From Opitutales bacterium (GTDB lineage Bacteria; Verrucomicrobiota; Verrucomicrobiia; Opitutales; Opitutaceae): a stretch of 37,015 bases of DNA. Positions 17,802 to 28,045 of the stretch are shown here, one piece after another. Position 1 is the stretch's first letter. Each line of letters starts with the position of its first letter. The notes beneath the pieces were generated by a model. It saw only the letters and a list, made by a program, of their open reading frames with translations. It ran no database searches and was not told where the DNA came from. The stretch is taken from NCBI GenBank assembly GCA_021772595.1, contig JAJFLS010000484.1, positions 1-37,015 of the forward strand, read 5' to 3'. Position numbers and translations under genes: made by a program.

Positions 17802-19174
17802 AGGAGCGTTTTCTTTCCCAGTTTGGCTATGACGATGCTCGGACTGTCTCCGAATATACGCGCCAGATAAAGCAGTTGCTCGAAGGCTCGATCGCTCCTG
17901 GTTGGGTGACGGGAGAGGTATCCAATTTCAGAAGACAGGCCAGCGGCCATCTCTATTTTTCGCTAAAGGACGGTACGTCTCAACTTCCTGTGGTGATGTT
18001 TCGCGGCAATGCCGCTGGGCTCGATTTCGAGCTGGAGAACGGAGCGGAAGTGATTGTGTACGGTGAGATCAGCGTATTCGAGCCGTATGGACGATATCAG
18101 TTAATCGCCCGAGCTGCAGTTCAGGCGGGGCAAGGTAAACTGCATCGCGAATTCGAGCGCTTGAAGCGGAAGCTCTTGGAGGAAGGTTTATTCGACAAAG
18201 CCCGCAAGAAATCGCTGCCTCTCGCTCCTCGGTCCATCGCCTTCATTACTTCTCCAAGCGGGGCGGCGGTCCAGGATTTCATTCGCATATTGAAGCGACG
18301 CGATTGGCGCGGTCATCTTACGGTTTTGCCAGCGAAGGTGCAGGGGGCGGATGCAGCAGAGACTTTGCTGGAGAGTTTGGCCCTCGCTGAAAAGCTGGCT
18401 CGGTTCGATTTGATTGTTATTGGCAGGGGCGGCGGCAGTTTGGAGGATCTTTGGTGCTTCAATGACGAGCGGCTGGTTCGAGCCCTGGCGACCCTTTCGG
18501 TTCCGGTAATTTCCGCGGTCGGGCACGAGATCGATTTTACGCTATCGGACTTCGTCGCGGACGTGAGAGCGGAAACGCCATCGGCGGCGGCTGAGCTAAT
18601 TAGCAGCTCCTATATAGACTGCGCGAATCGGCTAGAATTCGCTCGCGATTCTCTAGACGATTCGGTGAGCGAGAGTATCCTCGCATGGAGAAGAGAATTG
18701 GGAGACTGGGGGTCGCGTTTGAAGGCGGTCGCTCCGGAAAGAAATCTGGAGACCGCGAGTCTGCGGCTCGATGAAATCTCGGGCCGTATCGAAGTCGCAA
18801 TTACGCGCGAGATCGGCAAGACGCGGCGCAATCTCGCGGAAGGAAGTATCGGTTTTGGAAATCTCCGGCCCGAGCGGGTTGTCGAGAATCTTCGAAAGCG
18901 ATTGAACTCACTTGAAGAGCGAAGTCGCCGCGAAACGGATCGAAGGATGTTGCCCTTGCGTCAGCGGCACGGCGAATTATCTGCGAAGCTAAGAACGCTC
19001 AGTCCGGATTCGACCTTGAAACGTGGATACGCGATTTTGTCGAAAGCGGACGGGCGGATGATTGCTTCGGTGGCTAGCATCGCTGAGAACGAGCGTGTGC
19101 GAGCGACTTTGGCAGACGGCGAATCGTGGCTGAGAAAAGACGCATCGGGTGAAGACGATTCTGTCTCCGTCTAA
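17798..19174 (+). CDS. xseA: exodeoxyribonuclease VII large subunit
   Basis: 'WVTGEVSNFRRQASGHLYFSLKD', 'VIGRGGGSLEDLWCFNDE', 'VGHEIDFTLSDFVADVRAETPSAAAEL'. Confidence 0.95.
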   Translation: MKERFLSQFGYDDARTVSEYTRQIKQLLEGSIAPGWVTGEVSNFRRQASGHLYFSLKDGTSQLPVVMFRGNAAGLDFELENGAEVIVYGEISVFEPYGRYQLIARAAVQAGQGKLHREFERLKRKLLEEGLFDKARKKSLPLAPRSIAFITSPSGAAVQDFIRILKRRDWRGHLTVLPAKVQGADAAETLLESLALAEKLARFDLIVIGRGGGSLEDLWCFNDERLVRALATLSVPVISAVGHEIDFTLSDFVADVRAETPSAAAELISSSYIDCANRLEFARDSLDDSVSESILAWRRELGDWGSRLKAVAPERNLETASLRLDEISGRIEVAITREIGKTRRNLAEGSIGFGNLRPERVVENLRKRLNSLEERSRRETDRRMLPLRQRHGELSAKLRTLSPDSTLKRGYAILSKADGRMIASVASIAENERVRATLADGESWLRKDASGEDDSVSV

Positions 19175-19181
19175 TCACGAG

Positions 19182-19595
19182 CTAGGCGGCCTCCGCCATT
19201 TCGTTGAGTATCCGCGCGGCCATCGGGACGTTCTCTACTTTTAAGATGAGCCTCGTGGAGGAGCCCGCTTGGTCCACCGAAGCGTAGACGTAGTCCAGGT
19301 TGATTTTCGCTTGGGCGAGAGCGAGAGTGATGCCGGCGAGTTTGCCTTTGCTATCGTTCAGACGCACGGAGAGCACTGCGTCGATCTCCACGGAGAATCC
19401 ATTGGCTCGCAGCACTGAAGCGGCGTCCTCGGCATTGTCGGCAATGAAGCGGAAATAGCCGCCTTGCATCCCATCGGCAATGGTGACCGCGCTTATGTGG
19501 ATATCCGAGTTCGATAGCAATTCGCTGATGTGAGCGATTTGGCCGGGCTGGTTTTCGATAGAGACCGATAGTTGCGATTCGATCGTATGCTTCAT
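19182..19595 (-). CDS. tandem ACT-domain protein
   Basis: 'SVSIENQPGQIAHISELLSNSDIHISAVTIAD' and 'VRLNDSKGKLAGITLALAQAKINLDYVYA'. Confidence 0.85.
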   Translation of the reverse strand: MKHTIESQLSVSIENQPGQIAHISELLSNSDIHISAVTIADGMQGGYFRFIADNAEDAASVLRANGFSVEIDAVLSVRLNDSKGKLAGITLALAQAKINLDYVYASVDQAGSSTRLILKVENVPMAARILNEMAEAA

Positions 19596-20139
19596 GGGGC
19601 TTGTTAGGGTATTCGGTTGAAAGTGCGTTTACAGTCCGTCGGGACTTACTTCCAGGCGAACCAAATGAAAAACCGAGCTTCAATGAAACCCGGTTCGCAA
19701 ATTCATTCAGTTATCCTGAACGCTAGTCAAGCGGAGATTGCTGCCGGCTTCCGGATTTCTGGAAATAGCGAGAAACGCGATCGTGCGCGATCTGCCTTCT
19801 GAGCTTCGGCCGGGAGAAGCGAAAATCTTCGACGGTGACATTTCTGTCGCTCCTGAGCGATGACAATACTCTGAGCGGAGGATTGTACTGAAAAACTTTT
19901 ATCTCTGTTGGGGTCAATTTCATTGGGATTACATTTTGGACTGAAAAACCTGCATAATGCCCGTTGGTCTGTAAATATTATCGACAGTGATCGGGGTGAT
20001 TTGAGTCATTTTAATTCGGTTTTAATTAAAGCTCTGCTAATTTCTGGCGTGCGGGCTATTATAGCTAGGTAGATTTCGGGGTAATTTATTGACAGTGCTA
20101 CAGATTCGCCGTAGTTCTGGACGCCTTCTTTGTATGTGA

Positions 20140-20697
20140 ATGGCTATGGAACGCTGCCCCATCTTCTTGATCGCTGTTGTCGAGGCTTTCGCCCTCCTGT
20201 TCGTCGGATGTAGTTCGACGGGCGGAAATCGCTACATGACGGTTTCGTCGCACGTCTCCCACTTGGTGGAGAAAGGTGTCGTGGTCGACATTCACAATGT
20301 GATGGTCGACGGGAAGTCGGGCCCGACAGGCTTTTACGGGGGCGCGATTGAGGGTGCAGTGGTCGGCGGAGCGGCTGGAGCCGATATTAGCAAATCAAGC
20401 AGAGGCGCAGCCATCGGCATCGCAGCGGGGACTGTGGTGGGAGCCGCAGTAGGGCCGAAGATTCAGAAGGCGATGAGCGCAAGATCCGCCCAGGAGTTGA
20501 CGATCGAGCTGGAGGAGGGAAAAATAATTGTCGTAGTGCAGGAGCGCCGCGAACCCGATTTCAACATCGGAGAGAAAGTCCGCGTGTATAGTAACGCCCA
20601 AGGATCGGCCCGCGTTTATCATCATGACGAGGATCCCTATATAGATCCGGATACAGGAGCGTATTTACCGGAGGATTTCGAGAATCCGGATTTGTAG
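20140..20697 (+). CDS. glycine-zipper lipoprotein, copy 1
   Basis: lipobox 'LLFVGC'; Gly/Ala-rich zipper 'GAVVGGAAGADISKSSRGAAIGIAAGTVVGAAVG'. Confidence 0.75.
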   Translation: MAMERCPIFLIAVVEAFALLFVGCSSTGGNRYMTVSSHVSHLVEKGVVVDIHNVMVDGKSGPTGFYGGAIEGAVVGGAAGADISKSSRGAAIGIAAGTVVGAAVGPKIQKAMSARSAQELTIELEEGKIIVVVQERREPDFNIGEKVRVYSNAQGSARVYHHDEDPYIDPDTGAYLPEDFENPDL

Positions 20698-20774
20698 CGA
20701 CGTGACGCAAACTTGGTGAATCCAGATTGCGGATCTCGGCGAACTAGTTGTTCAACAAGCGTAAGGAGATGGAA

Positions 20775-21260
20775 ATGAAACGAAGAATAATTGCATTAAT
20801 AATTGGATCGACATTGGCGGCTCTCATTTCCGGGTGCGCGTCGAGCAACTACGAGACGGTGCCGAATGCGTCGGCCAGTTCGGCCCAGAGCCTGGCCATG
20901 GGGACGATAGTCGCCACTCGCCATGTTCAAATCGATGGGACCAGTACCAATTTGGGGCTCTACGGCGGCGGAATTATGGGAGGCGCAGTGGGCAGAACAG
21001 TCGGCTCGGGAGATGGAACGATTTTGGCGAGCGCCGGCGGCGCGGTCGCTGGGGCGATTGTAGGAAAAAAGGTCGAGAAGGCGTTGACCAAGAAGCTGGC
21101 CCAGGAGATGACGATCGAGTTGGACGATGGAAGGACAATTGTTGTCGTGCAGGAAGTGCGCGATCCCCAGTTCAATTCCGGCGATCGAGTCAGCGTGCTC
21201 GAAGGGCGCAGCGGGTATGCCCGCGTGAGGCACGAAGATTATACGGCTTCCGCGTATTAA
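20775..21260 (+). CDS. glycine-zipper lipoprotein, copy 2 (paralogue of upstream gene)
   Basis: MKRRIIALIIGSTLAALISGC lipobox; shared 'QE(L/M)TIEL(E/D)(E/D)G(K/R)xIVVVQExR(E/D)PxFN'. Confidence 0.8.
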   Translation: MKRRIIALIIGSTLAALISGCASSNYETVPNASASSAQSLAMGTIVATRHVQIDGTSTNLGLYGGGIMGGAVGRTVGSGDGTILASAGGAVAGAIVGKKVEKALTKKLAQEMTIELDDGRTIVVVQEVRDPQFNSGDRVSVLEGRSGYARVRHEDYTASAY

Positions 21261-21296
21261 GATTTTTTTTGAAATGTTGTGAGTTGGGGGACTCTA

Positions 21297-21325
21297 AAGG
21301 AGAGGCGGATTATCTGCCTCTCCTT
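21297..21325 (+). terminator. terminator after glycine-zipper lipoprotein pair
   Basis: aaggagaggc...gcctctcctt then tttct. Confidence 0.8.
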
Positions 21326-21368
21326 TTTCTTTTGCTAAAGAAGCGCGGCTCTGGCTGGCTGCTTCGAG

Positions 21369-23486
21369 ATGGATTCGGAGTCTCAGCTTCCCCGCAACCA
21401 GCTGGCTCACAGCCGCTCTCCGTACCTGCTGCAACACGCGAGCAATCCGGTTGACTGGCACGAATGGGGGACGGAAGCGTTCGAGCTCGCGAAGGAAAGA
21501 GACGTCCCCATTTTCCTGTCGATCGGCTATTCGACCTGCCATTGGTGCCACGTGATGGCGCACGAGAGTTTCGAGAGCGAGACGATCGCGGCGCAGATGA
21601 ACGCGAGTTTCGTGAATATCAAAATCGATCGCGAGGAGCGACCGGATGTCGACCGCATCTACATGGCGTTCGTGCAATCTCTGACCGGCAGCGGTGGCTG
21701 GCCGATGAGCGTTTGGCTGACCCCTGACTTGAAGCCGTTCTACGGAGGCACTTATTTTCCGCCTGACAATCGCTACGGTCGTATTGGGTTTCCGCAATTG
21801 ATTGACCGGATAAGCGAGATGTGGAGAGAGCGGCGGGCGGAGCTGGTGAGTCAAGGCAGCCAATTTGCGGATTCTATTAGCGAAACCAATTCCGGAATGG
21901 AAGCGGGAGCGTTTGATTGGGACGCTCCCGATCGTTGTCTCGAAGAGCTGGCGTCTTCGTTCGATGAGCAATGGGGTGGATTCGGAGGCGCTCCGAAATT
22001 CCCGATGCCGAGCTACTTGGCGTTTCTCCTCGAAATGGTGGACGCCCAAGGCCTGGATGAACGCAAGCGGCAACTGATTGGTTGCACCTTGGACCGAATG
22101 GCAGATGGGGGGATTTGGGATTTCGTAGCGGGCGGATATCATCGGTATTCAGTTGATAGATACTGGCATGTTCCCCATTTCGAGAAAATGCTCTACGATC
22201 AGTGTCAACTCGCGAGCGCGTTGTCGGATTCGGCGCGGTTGCTGGGGCGTATGGACGATCTGGCGACGGGCCAGGAAATCGTGGGCTATGTGCGCGAGCA
22301 ACTCGTTTCGGCGGAAGGCGGAGTCTTCTCGGCGGAAGATGCGGATAGTCCCTTGCCGGACGATCCGTCGCGTAGTGGAGAAGGCGCGTTTTATGTTTGG
22401 AAGGAGGCGGAGTTGAAAGAGATTCTCGATGCTGAATCGTATGCCGCTTTCCAGACGCGATTTGGTGTGGGAGAATCGGGAAATGTGAGAAGCGAATCCG
22501 ACCCGCATGGAGATTTCAATGGATTGAACGTTCTGATGTGTCAGCGCTCGGAAGAAGGAGAGCATGAACCAGCGGCGGTTGACAAAAGCGTACGATCGTC
22601 GCTCGAAATTTTGAAGGCTGTTCGGAGCCGGCGACCGAGGCCGCATTTGGATGACAAGATCATCAGTTCTTGGAACGCGTTGATGATATCGGGCACGTGC
22701 AAGATCTATCAAGCGGGCGGAGAAGTGGATGCGCTTGAGCTCGCTTTGGGGGCGGGTGAATTTGTCGCGACTCGCTTGTTCGACGAAGGTTCGGGTACGC
22801 TATATCGAGCGTTTCGTGGTGAGAGAGGGGATACGGCAGGGTTTGCGGAAGACTACGCGAGCGCCGCGTTAGCGTTTGTTGATTTGTATGAGTCAACTGG
22901 TGACACGAATTGGTTGAAACGCTCGGAGCGATTTCTGAACATTCTGATCGAGCGATTCTGGGATGAGTCCAATGGCGGCTTTTTCGCGAGCCAGGAAGGG
23001 GACGCTTCGCTCATCGCCCGATTGAAAGACGACTACGACGGCGCGGAACCTTCGGCGAATTCTCTGGCGGCGCTGGCGTTGCTAAAGCTGGGCGCGATTC
23101 TTGGCGAGGAGCTCTTTAATGACTATGCGAGGAAGACGATCCGCGCGTTCCACTATCAATGGTCGCGGTCGCCGCGCGCGATGCCGCTAATGCTGGTGGC
23201 GATGATGCGAGCGATGCGGCCAGTCCAACAGATCGTTATTTCGGGAGGCGGAGATGCGACGATCCGCGAAGCATTTCGGCAAACGGCGTTTCAAAAGCGG
23301 AGACTCCACTCGGTGCTGATTCATTTGGATGGCGATTCCGAATGGCTTGTTTCGCGAAATGAGCGCCTCGCTGTTTTTCAAAGCGGCGATACGAAGCCGG
23401 TTGTTTTCGTGTGCGAGAATTACGTCTGCAAGCTGCCTGCGTCAGACGTGGAAATGCTAGTAGAGCGTTTGCGAGGATTTAGGTAA
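21369..23486 (+). CDS. thioredoxin-domain (DUF255/YyaL/SPATA20-like) protein
   Basis: '[18 protein letters not shown]', '[15 protein letters not shown]', '[13 protein letters not shown]', 'GGTYFPP'. Confidence 0.95.
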   Translation: MDSESQLPRNQLAHSRSPYLLQHASNPVDWHEWGTEAFELAKERDVPIFLSIGYSTCHWCHVMAHESFESETIAAQMNASFVNIKIDREERPDVDRIYMAFVQSLTGSGGWPMSVWLTPDLKPFYGGTYFPPDNRYGRIGFPQLIDRISEMWRERRAELVSQGSQFADSISETNSGMEAGAFDWDAPDRCLEELASSFDEQWGGFGGAPKFPMPSYLAFLLEMVDAQGLDERKRQLIGCTLDRMADGGIWDFVAGGYHRYSVDRYWHVPHFEKMLYDQCQLASALSDSARLLGRMDDLATGQEIVGYVREQLVSAEGGVFSAEDADSPLPDDPSRSGEGAFYVWKEAELKEILDAESYAAFQTRFGVGESGNVRSESDPHGDFNGLNVLMCQRSEEGEHEPAAVDKSVRSSLEILKAVRSRRPRPHLDDKIISSWNALMISGTCKIYQAGGEVDALELALGAGEFVATRLFDEGSGTLYRAFRGERGDTAGFAEDYASAALAFVDLYESTGDTNWLKRSERFLNILIERFWDESNGGFFASQEGDASLIARLKDDYDGAEPSANSLAALALLKLGAILGEELFNDYARKTIRAFHYQWSRSPRAMPLMLVAMMRAMRPVQQIVISGGGDATIREAFRQTAFQKRRLHSVLIHLDGDSEWLVSRNERLAVFQSGDTKPVVFVCENYVCKLPASDVEMLVERLRGFR

Positions 23487-23519
23487 TTCTAAGGGTTACC
23501 CTCTGGGAGGAGTCTAGTC

Positions 23520-23828
23520 TTGCAAAATCGATCCGTTTGGCCGATGATGTTTCTTATGGATTTGGTATCGGGATATTATAAAGGGTTAAAGTCGTCGGTG
23601 TATCAGAGCACGGTTCCAAAGGCTATAGAGCAAATCAAAGGAGCGGGCCTGAAAGTGGAGCAAAACGGGGAAGACCTGGTCGTTTTTGTCCCAAAGCGTT
23701 CGACGATAAAGCGTTCGAAGAAAAAAGGCGCCCTGAGCTCTACATATAAAATCCTTACAGGAAACTCTCCTTTAGAGATTGATATTCCAATTTCTGCTAA
23801 GATTCGTTTTAAAGGCACTGCAGAATAG
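23520..23828 (+). CDS. hypothetical protein
   Basis: 102-aa ORF just upstream of the next ORF. Confidence 0.5.
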   Translation: MQNRSVWPMMFLMDLVSGYYKGLKSSVYQSTVPKAIEQIKGAGLKVEQNGEDLVVFVPKRSTIKRSKKKGALSSTYKILTGNSPLEIDIPISAKIRFKGTAE

Positions 23829-23840
23829 CTGGTCACTGTA

Positions 23841-24620
23841 ATGATGTGGGTAATAGCCGTATTATTAAGTATTCTATTAAGTTTTCTATTTGGATGCGGC
23901 GTTGGGTTGGCAGAAATTTTCCCTCGCTATCGAGACGATCCGTTTAAGGCGGCATTTTCCAGGTGGGGCAATTTGTATTGGGTGGCTAACGGATTTATCG
24001 CTCTATTTGTTTTCTTGGCGAGTTGGACGCTATATCCGGTTGAATTGAAGAATCTAGGGATGGACGTGTCTACGAGCGCTGGATTGTTTCAACTTTCGCT
24101 CGCAGCAGGATTCGGGGCGATGCTGCTTCTGCGAACGAAAATGTTCACGATTAGAACCACTGGTGGGGAGGAATACGCTGTTGGTCCGGAATACGTCTTA
24201 AATGTCCTGATGAAGACGATCGATGTCTACATCGATAGGCAGCGCGCTCAGCTTCGGACGGAATTGGCATACGAGAAATTCGCCGAGATTCCGTACGAGT
24301 CGCTGCAGTATCATGCTCCTGTTTTGATCGAAGGTTCGCGTCAGAACATACCGATTACTGAAGCGGTCGAGATGGGAAAACGTGTGGGCGAGATTGTTAC
24401 AGATGAGCTTATGCCCGCAGAAGATAAATCGATTAATATCGGGTTTCTGATTATGGATTATTTAGGCGAGGGATTCGTGAGAAATATCGATATTGCGGAG
24501 CACCTCAAAGGTAGGAACGTAGTGGATATGGAGTACGAAGATACTCTTGTTTTGATCGAAGATGGAGATGCGCCGACCGAAGATGGAGAAGTGCCGACGA
24601 AAAGGGATAACGCAAGCTAG
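23841..24620 (+). CDS. hypothetical membrane protein
   Basis: 259-aa ORF with N-terminal hydrophobic segments. Confidence 0.6.
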   Translation: MMWVIAVLLSILLSFLFGCGVGLAEIFPRYRDDPFKAAFSRWGNLYWVANGFIALFVFLASWTLYPVELKNLGMDVSTSAGLFQLSLAAGFGAMLLLRTKMFTIRTTGGEEYAVGPEYVLNVLMKTIDVYIDRQRAQLRTELAYEKFAEIPYESLQYHAPVLIEGSRQNIPITEAVEMGKRVGEIVTDELMPAEDKSINIGFLIMDYLGEGFVRNIDIAEHLKGRNVVDMEYEDTLVLIEDGDAPTEDGEVPTKRDNAS

Positions 24621-24623
24621 CGT

Positions 24624-26393
24624 CTATAAGAACTTTCGCAAATAAGAAATGCTTTCTTCGAGGCCTCCGGGGCGGTTTCGGGCGAGCCAGAGTTCTCGGT
24701 AGCGGGCGATGAGCGCTTGGATGGAGTCCGTTGGCATCTTGGAGCGATCAAATCCTGCGAGTCCTTTTTCGGCGGCTAAGATGAGAAGGTCGGTCGCGAG
24801 AAGCAGCTCTTGTTTCGACTGGCGGGCGTTGTCCGTCGGGGCGTTCGCCTGCTCGATGAAATTTCGTGTATCCAGAAGTTCGGTATGGCAGGCCTGAAGT
24901 TCTTTGGGATTGGTCTTTTCTAGTTCCGTTGAGAGTTTTTCCGGGGTTGCGAATAGGAGGTCGTTGAGGAGCATTCGATTGGCGGGGTTGTGGGAAAAGT
25001 GATTTTGGGCGGTTCCGAGTTTGACGATCGAATTGGCGAGTTCTTCGGATTGTCCATCGAAGAAGATTGTATTGATAGCATGGATATCATTGAATTGGCT
25101 AGCGGACTCGTGATTCCAAGACAGCGCTGCGGCCCAGACGAGGGCGGGGTAGCTGACGGGGGGGAAGTGGTGATGTCCGAAGTCGCCCCAGTCGGTGAGG
25201 AGCATTCCGTTCGCGTTGAAACGAATTGCTTGCGCGGTTGCTTCTTTGATGTTGGCGACTGCGTTTTCGTAACGTCCGCCGATCGTATTCCAAGCGGACG
25301 TTCCGGGGGCGACGTAGTAGGGGACACCCGAATTCCGGAACGCCACGCACTGCGTTCCGAAGGGATGGTCTGCTTCGTATCCCCAGATGATCCCGATGGA
25401 ATTGGACGGCAGTTCTTTGGCGAGTTCTGGCTCTTCGAGAATGATGTCTCCCCAGAACTGCATCGTCTTTCCGCGAGCGGAAACCTCAGCGTGAAGGGAT
25501 AGGAGGAAATCGAGATAGACGCGGTGTTTCCCTTTCGCTTGAACGGCTTCCGCGCTCCAGCCTTGGCCGAGTTCCCAGGGTTCGTCGCCGCCTATGTTGA
25601 AAAGGTCGCTGGCGAAATTCGGGAGAAGCTCGTCGTAAAGGGTGGCGACGAATTCGAGGGACGCTTTGTTCGGCTTGAGTGTGCCACCGAATTCACGCGG
25701 ACCGAGGATGGGGTGCTCGTATCCGTTTGGACACTCGGCGAGATGCTTGTACGGATCATGCCGGAGCCAGCGCTCCATGTGGCCAAACGAATTCTGGTTC
25801 GGGACGAACTCGATGTATCGGTTGGAGCAATACGCGTCGAGCGATCGAATGTCATCGGCGGTGAGTGGCGAGGCATTTTCCCAGACGGTTTCGTGATCTC
25901 GGTAGGCGAACGTATGTTCGGTGTAGAGTTGAAGTTGATTGAATTTGAGGACAGCGAGGTGGTCGATGAGCTTGTAGAGTGTTTCGAGCTTCGGAACTTT
26001 GCAACGGCTGATGTCCAACATGTAGCCTCGGACGGCGAGGTCGGGCTGATCTTCGATGCGGGAGCAAGGCAAGTTGCGATCGGATGATCGCGCAAGTTGC
26101 TGCAGCGTTGAGAGTCCTCTGTACAGCCCTGTTTCGGAATTTGCTTCGAGCTCGATTTTTACGTGGTCGATTGTCAGGCAGTAGAGTTCGTCGCGGACGG
26201 AATTCTCTAGTAGCTTCAGTTGAAGCGGGGTTGAGCTTCGGTCGTTTTGGGATAGGTCCAGAAAGTCGAAGCAACGAAGCGATTGGAGGAAGCGGGGGCT
26301 TGGTTCGAAGCCGAAGGAAGCAGGAATCGCTTCGTTAAGCGGTAGGTGGCCGGGGCGTGGTTCTATCGACTTGGGAGGAGGATAGAGATGCAT
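24624..26393 (-). CDS. glycoside hydrolase family 20 (beta-N-acetylhexosaminidase-like)
   Basis: 'GLYRGLSTLQQL', 'VRGYMLDISRCKVPKLETLYKLIDHLAVLKFNQLQLYTEHTFAY', 'FNIGGDEPWELGQG'. Confidence 0.85.
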   Translation of the reverse strand: MHLYPPPKSIEPRPGHLPLNEAIPASFGFEPSPRFLQSLRCFDFLDLSQNDRSSTPLQLKLLENSVRDELYCLTIDHVKIELEANSETGLYRGLSTLQQLARSSDRNLPCSRIEDQPDLAVRGYMLDISRCKVPKLETLYKLIDHLAVLKFNQLQLYTEHTFAYRDHETVWENASPLTADDIRSLDAYCSNRYIEFVPNQNSFGHMERWLRHDPYKHLAECPNGYEHPILGPREFGGTLKPNKASLEFVATLYDELLPNFASDLFNIGGDEPWELGQGWSAEAVQAKGKHRVYLDFLLSLHAEVSARGKTMQFWGDIILEEPELAKELPSNSIGIIWGYEADHPFGTQCVAFRNSGVPYYVAPGTSAWNTIGGRYENAVANIKEATAQAIRFNANGMLLTDWGDFGHHHFPPVSYPALVWAAALSWNHESASQFNDIHAINTIFFDGQSEELANSIVKLGTAQNHFSHNPANRMLLNDLLFATPEKLSTELEKTNPKELQACHTELLDTRNFIEQANAPTDNARQSKQELLLATDLLILAAEKGLAGFDRSKMPTDSIQALIARYRELWLARNRPGGLEESISYLRKFL

Positions 26394-26396
26394 TGG

Positions 26397-27116
26397 CTAG
26401 GCGTTTATGCTTGGCACGATTGCTTCGATGAGGTCGGGCAGTTGTCGGATCGATTCGAGCTGATAGAAGTTGTCGTGCTCGTGGGGCGGCGCTTCGATTC
26501 GCTCGTGTTCCCAAGTAATTCGATACGGGATGTGAACGCCGTGGCCTCCAAGGTCGAGCACGGGAAGGATGTCGGATTTCAGCGAGTTTCCGATCATCAT
26601 GAACTGTTCGACGGGGATCTGGTTGCGTTGGAGAATTCGGGCGTAGGCTTCGACTGTTTTATCCGAAACGACTTCTGTGTGTTCGAAGCAGTGGGCGATT
26701 CCGGATTTCGCGATCTTGCGTTCCTGATCGCGTAGGTCGCCTTTGGTAATGAGGAGTAGGCGGAAGCGTTCGCTGAGTGTCTGCAAAACGTCGCTGACTC
26801 CTTCGAAAAGTTCGACTGGGTGAAGGAGCATCTGTCGACAATGCTCGATGATGCGGCGGATTTCTTCGGCTTTGATTTCGCCGTTTGTCAGGCTGATAGC
26901 GGTTTCGATGCAAGACAGGGTGAAGCCCTTGATTCCGTAGCCGAATAGCTCGAGGTTCCGCATCTCCGTTTCGTAGAGGACGCTTTCGACGGTTTTCGAA
27001 TCGTGGTATTCAGAAAGCAGTTCGCAGTATTTCTGATGGTGGTCCTCGAAGAGATTCTCGTTGTGCCAAAGCGTGTCGTCCGCGTCCAGACCGATGGTTG
27101 TAATGTGCCATTTCAT
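26397..27116 (-). CDS. HAD-superfamily hydrolase
   Basis: 'IGLDADDTLWHNE', 'LLLITKGDLRDQERKI', 'MIGNSLKSDILPVLDLGGHGVHIPY'. Confidence 0.88.
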   Translation of the reverse strand: MKWHITTIGLDADDTLWHNENLFEDHHQKYCELLSEYHDSKTVESVLYETEMRNLELFGYGIKGFTLSCIETAISLTNGEIKAEEIRRIIEHCRQMLLHPVELFEGVSDVLQTLSERFRLLLITKGDLRDQERKIAKSGIAHCFEHTEVVSDKTVEAYARILQRNQIPVEQFMMIGNSLKSDILPVLDLGGHGVHIPYRITWEHERIEAPPHEHDNFYQLESIRQLPDLIEAIVPSINA

Positions 27117-27161
27117 GGGCTCGCGATCAGGATTGAGGATCTAAAGGGATAGGGCGAGCAA

Positions 27162-27944
27162 TTAGCATTGGAGCAGTGTAGTTACTTCCAGCGCTCGTTG
27201 GAAATCGGGCCAGAGCGGAGCGTCGATGGCGATCGGCTCGCGAGTGATCGGATGCTCGAAAGAGAGGTGCGTGGCGTGAAGAAACAATCGTAGGAATCCG
27301 AAGTGATCTCGAAAGGCCTTGTTCTGATGGGTGTCACCATGCCGGGTGTCGCCGATGATGGGGCAATCGATATGCTGCAGATGCCGGCGCAGTTGATGGC
27401 GGCGACCGGTTTCCGGAAAGAGCTCCACGTGGGAATAGCGTGTCGTTTCGTATCGTCCGGATGGGAAGGGCAGCTCCACGCGCGCCAGGGTTTGAAAGCG
27501 TGTGGTGGCTTCCTGGGCCTCGTCGCTTTTCGATTTGGGGCCGCGATCGAGGAGTTTTCGCAAGGGGTGGTCAATCGCTCCAGAATCGGGCGTGTATCCG
27601 CGGGTGATAGCTTCGTAGCGTTTCGAAAAGCTACGTTCTTCGAAACACCGTTTCATCTAGGCGAGCGATTCGTCGTCTAAGGCGAAAAGCAACACGCCAG
27701 AGGTGGGCTTGTCGAGGCGATGGACTGGATAGACGCGGCGTTCCAGTTGGTCGCGAAGCAGTTGGATGGCGAAGCGTGTCTCTCTCGCGTCGATGTCCGT
27801 TCGATGAACGAGCAGGGAAGGGGGTTTGTTGATCGCTACGTAGTGATCATCCTGGTACAGAATTTCGAGGGTGTTGTTTTCGTCGGGCGTCAAGGGAGAG
27901 GTTATCCGCTCGAACGCGCCGATCTGGCAAGCCGGATGCAACAA
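27162..27944 (-). pseudogene. truC: RluA/TruC-family pseudouridine synthase interrupted by an in-frame TAG
   Basis: N-part ...'VAINKPPSLLVHRT...VYPVHRLDKPTSGVLLFALDDESLA' TAG then in-frame 'MKRCFEERSFSKRYEAITRGY...GRRHQLRRHLQHIDCPIIGDTRHGD'. Confidence 0.8.
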
Positions 27945-27947
27945 AAA

Positions 27948-27976
27948 AAGATCCGCGCCCCCACGACGCGGATCTT
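27948..27976 (-). terminator. terminator for the TSGG-repeat gene
   Basis: aagatccgcg...cgcggatctt with T-run on the minus strand. Confidence 0.8.
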
Positions 27977-28045
27977 CCCCCTTTGTTTTCCCTCTTGGAC
28001 TAGTTTCCCTCCAAACTTCCCAAGTGAAACTCTTGAAAATTCTCT

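Noticed and set aside
21294-22142. 282-aa minus ORF opposite the DUF255 gene
   Set aside because: Antisense shadow of a strongly conserved coding region; no family motif.
24990-26087. Plus-strand ORFs (170 aa, 187 aa) opposite GH20
   Set aside because: Antisense shadows of the GH20 gene.
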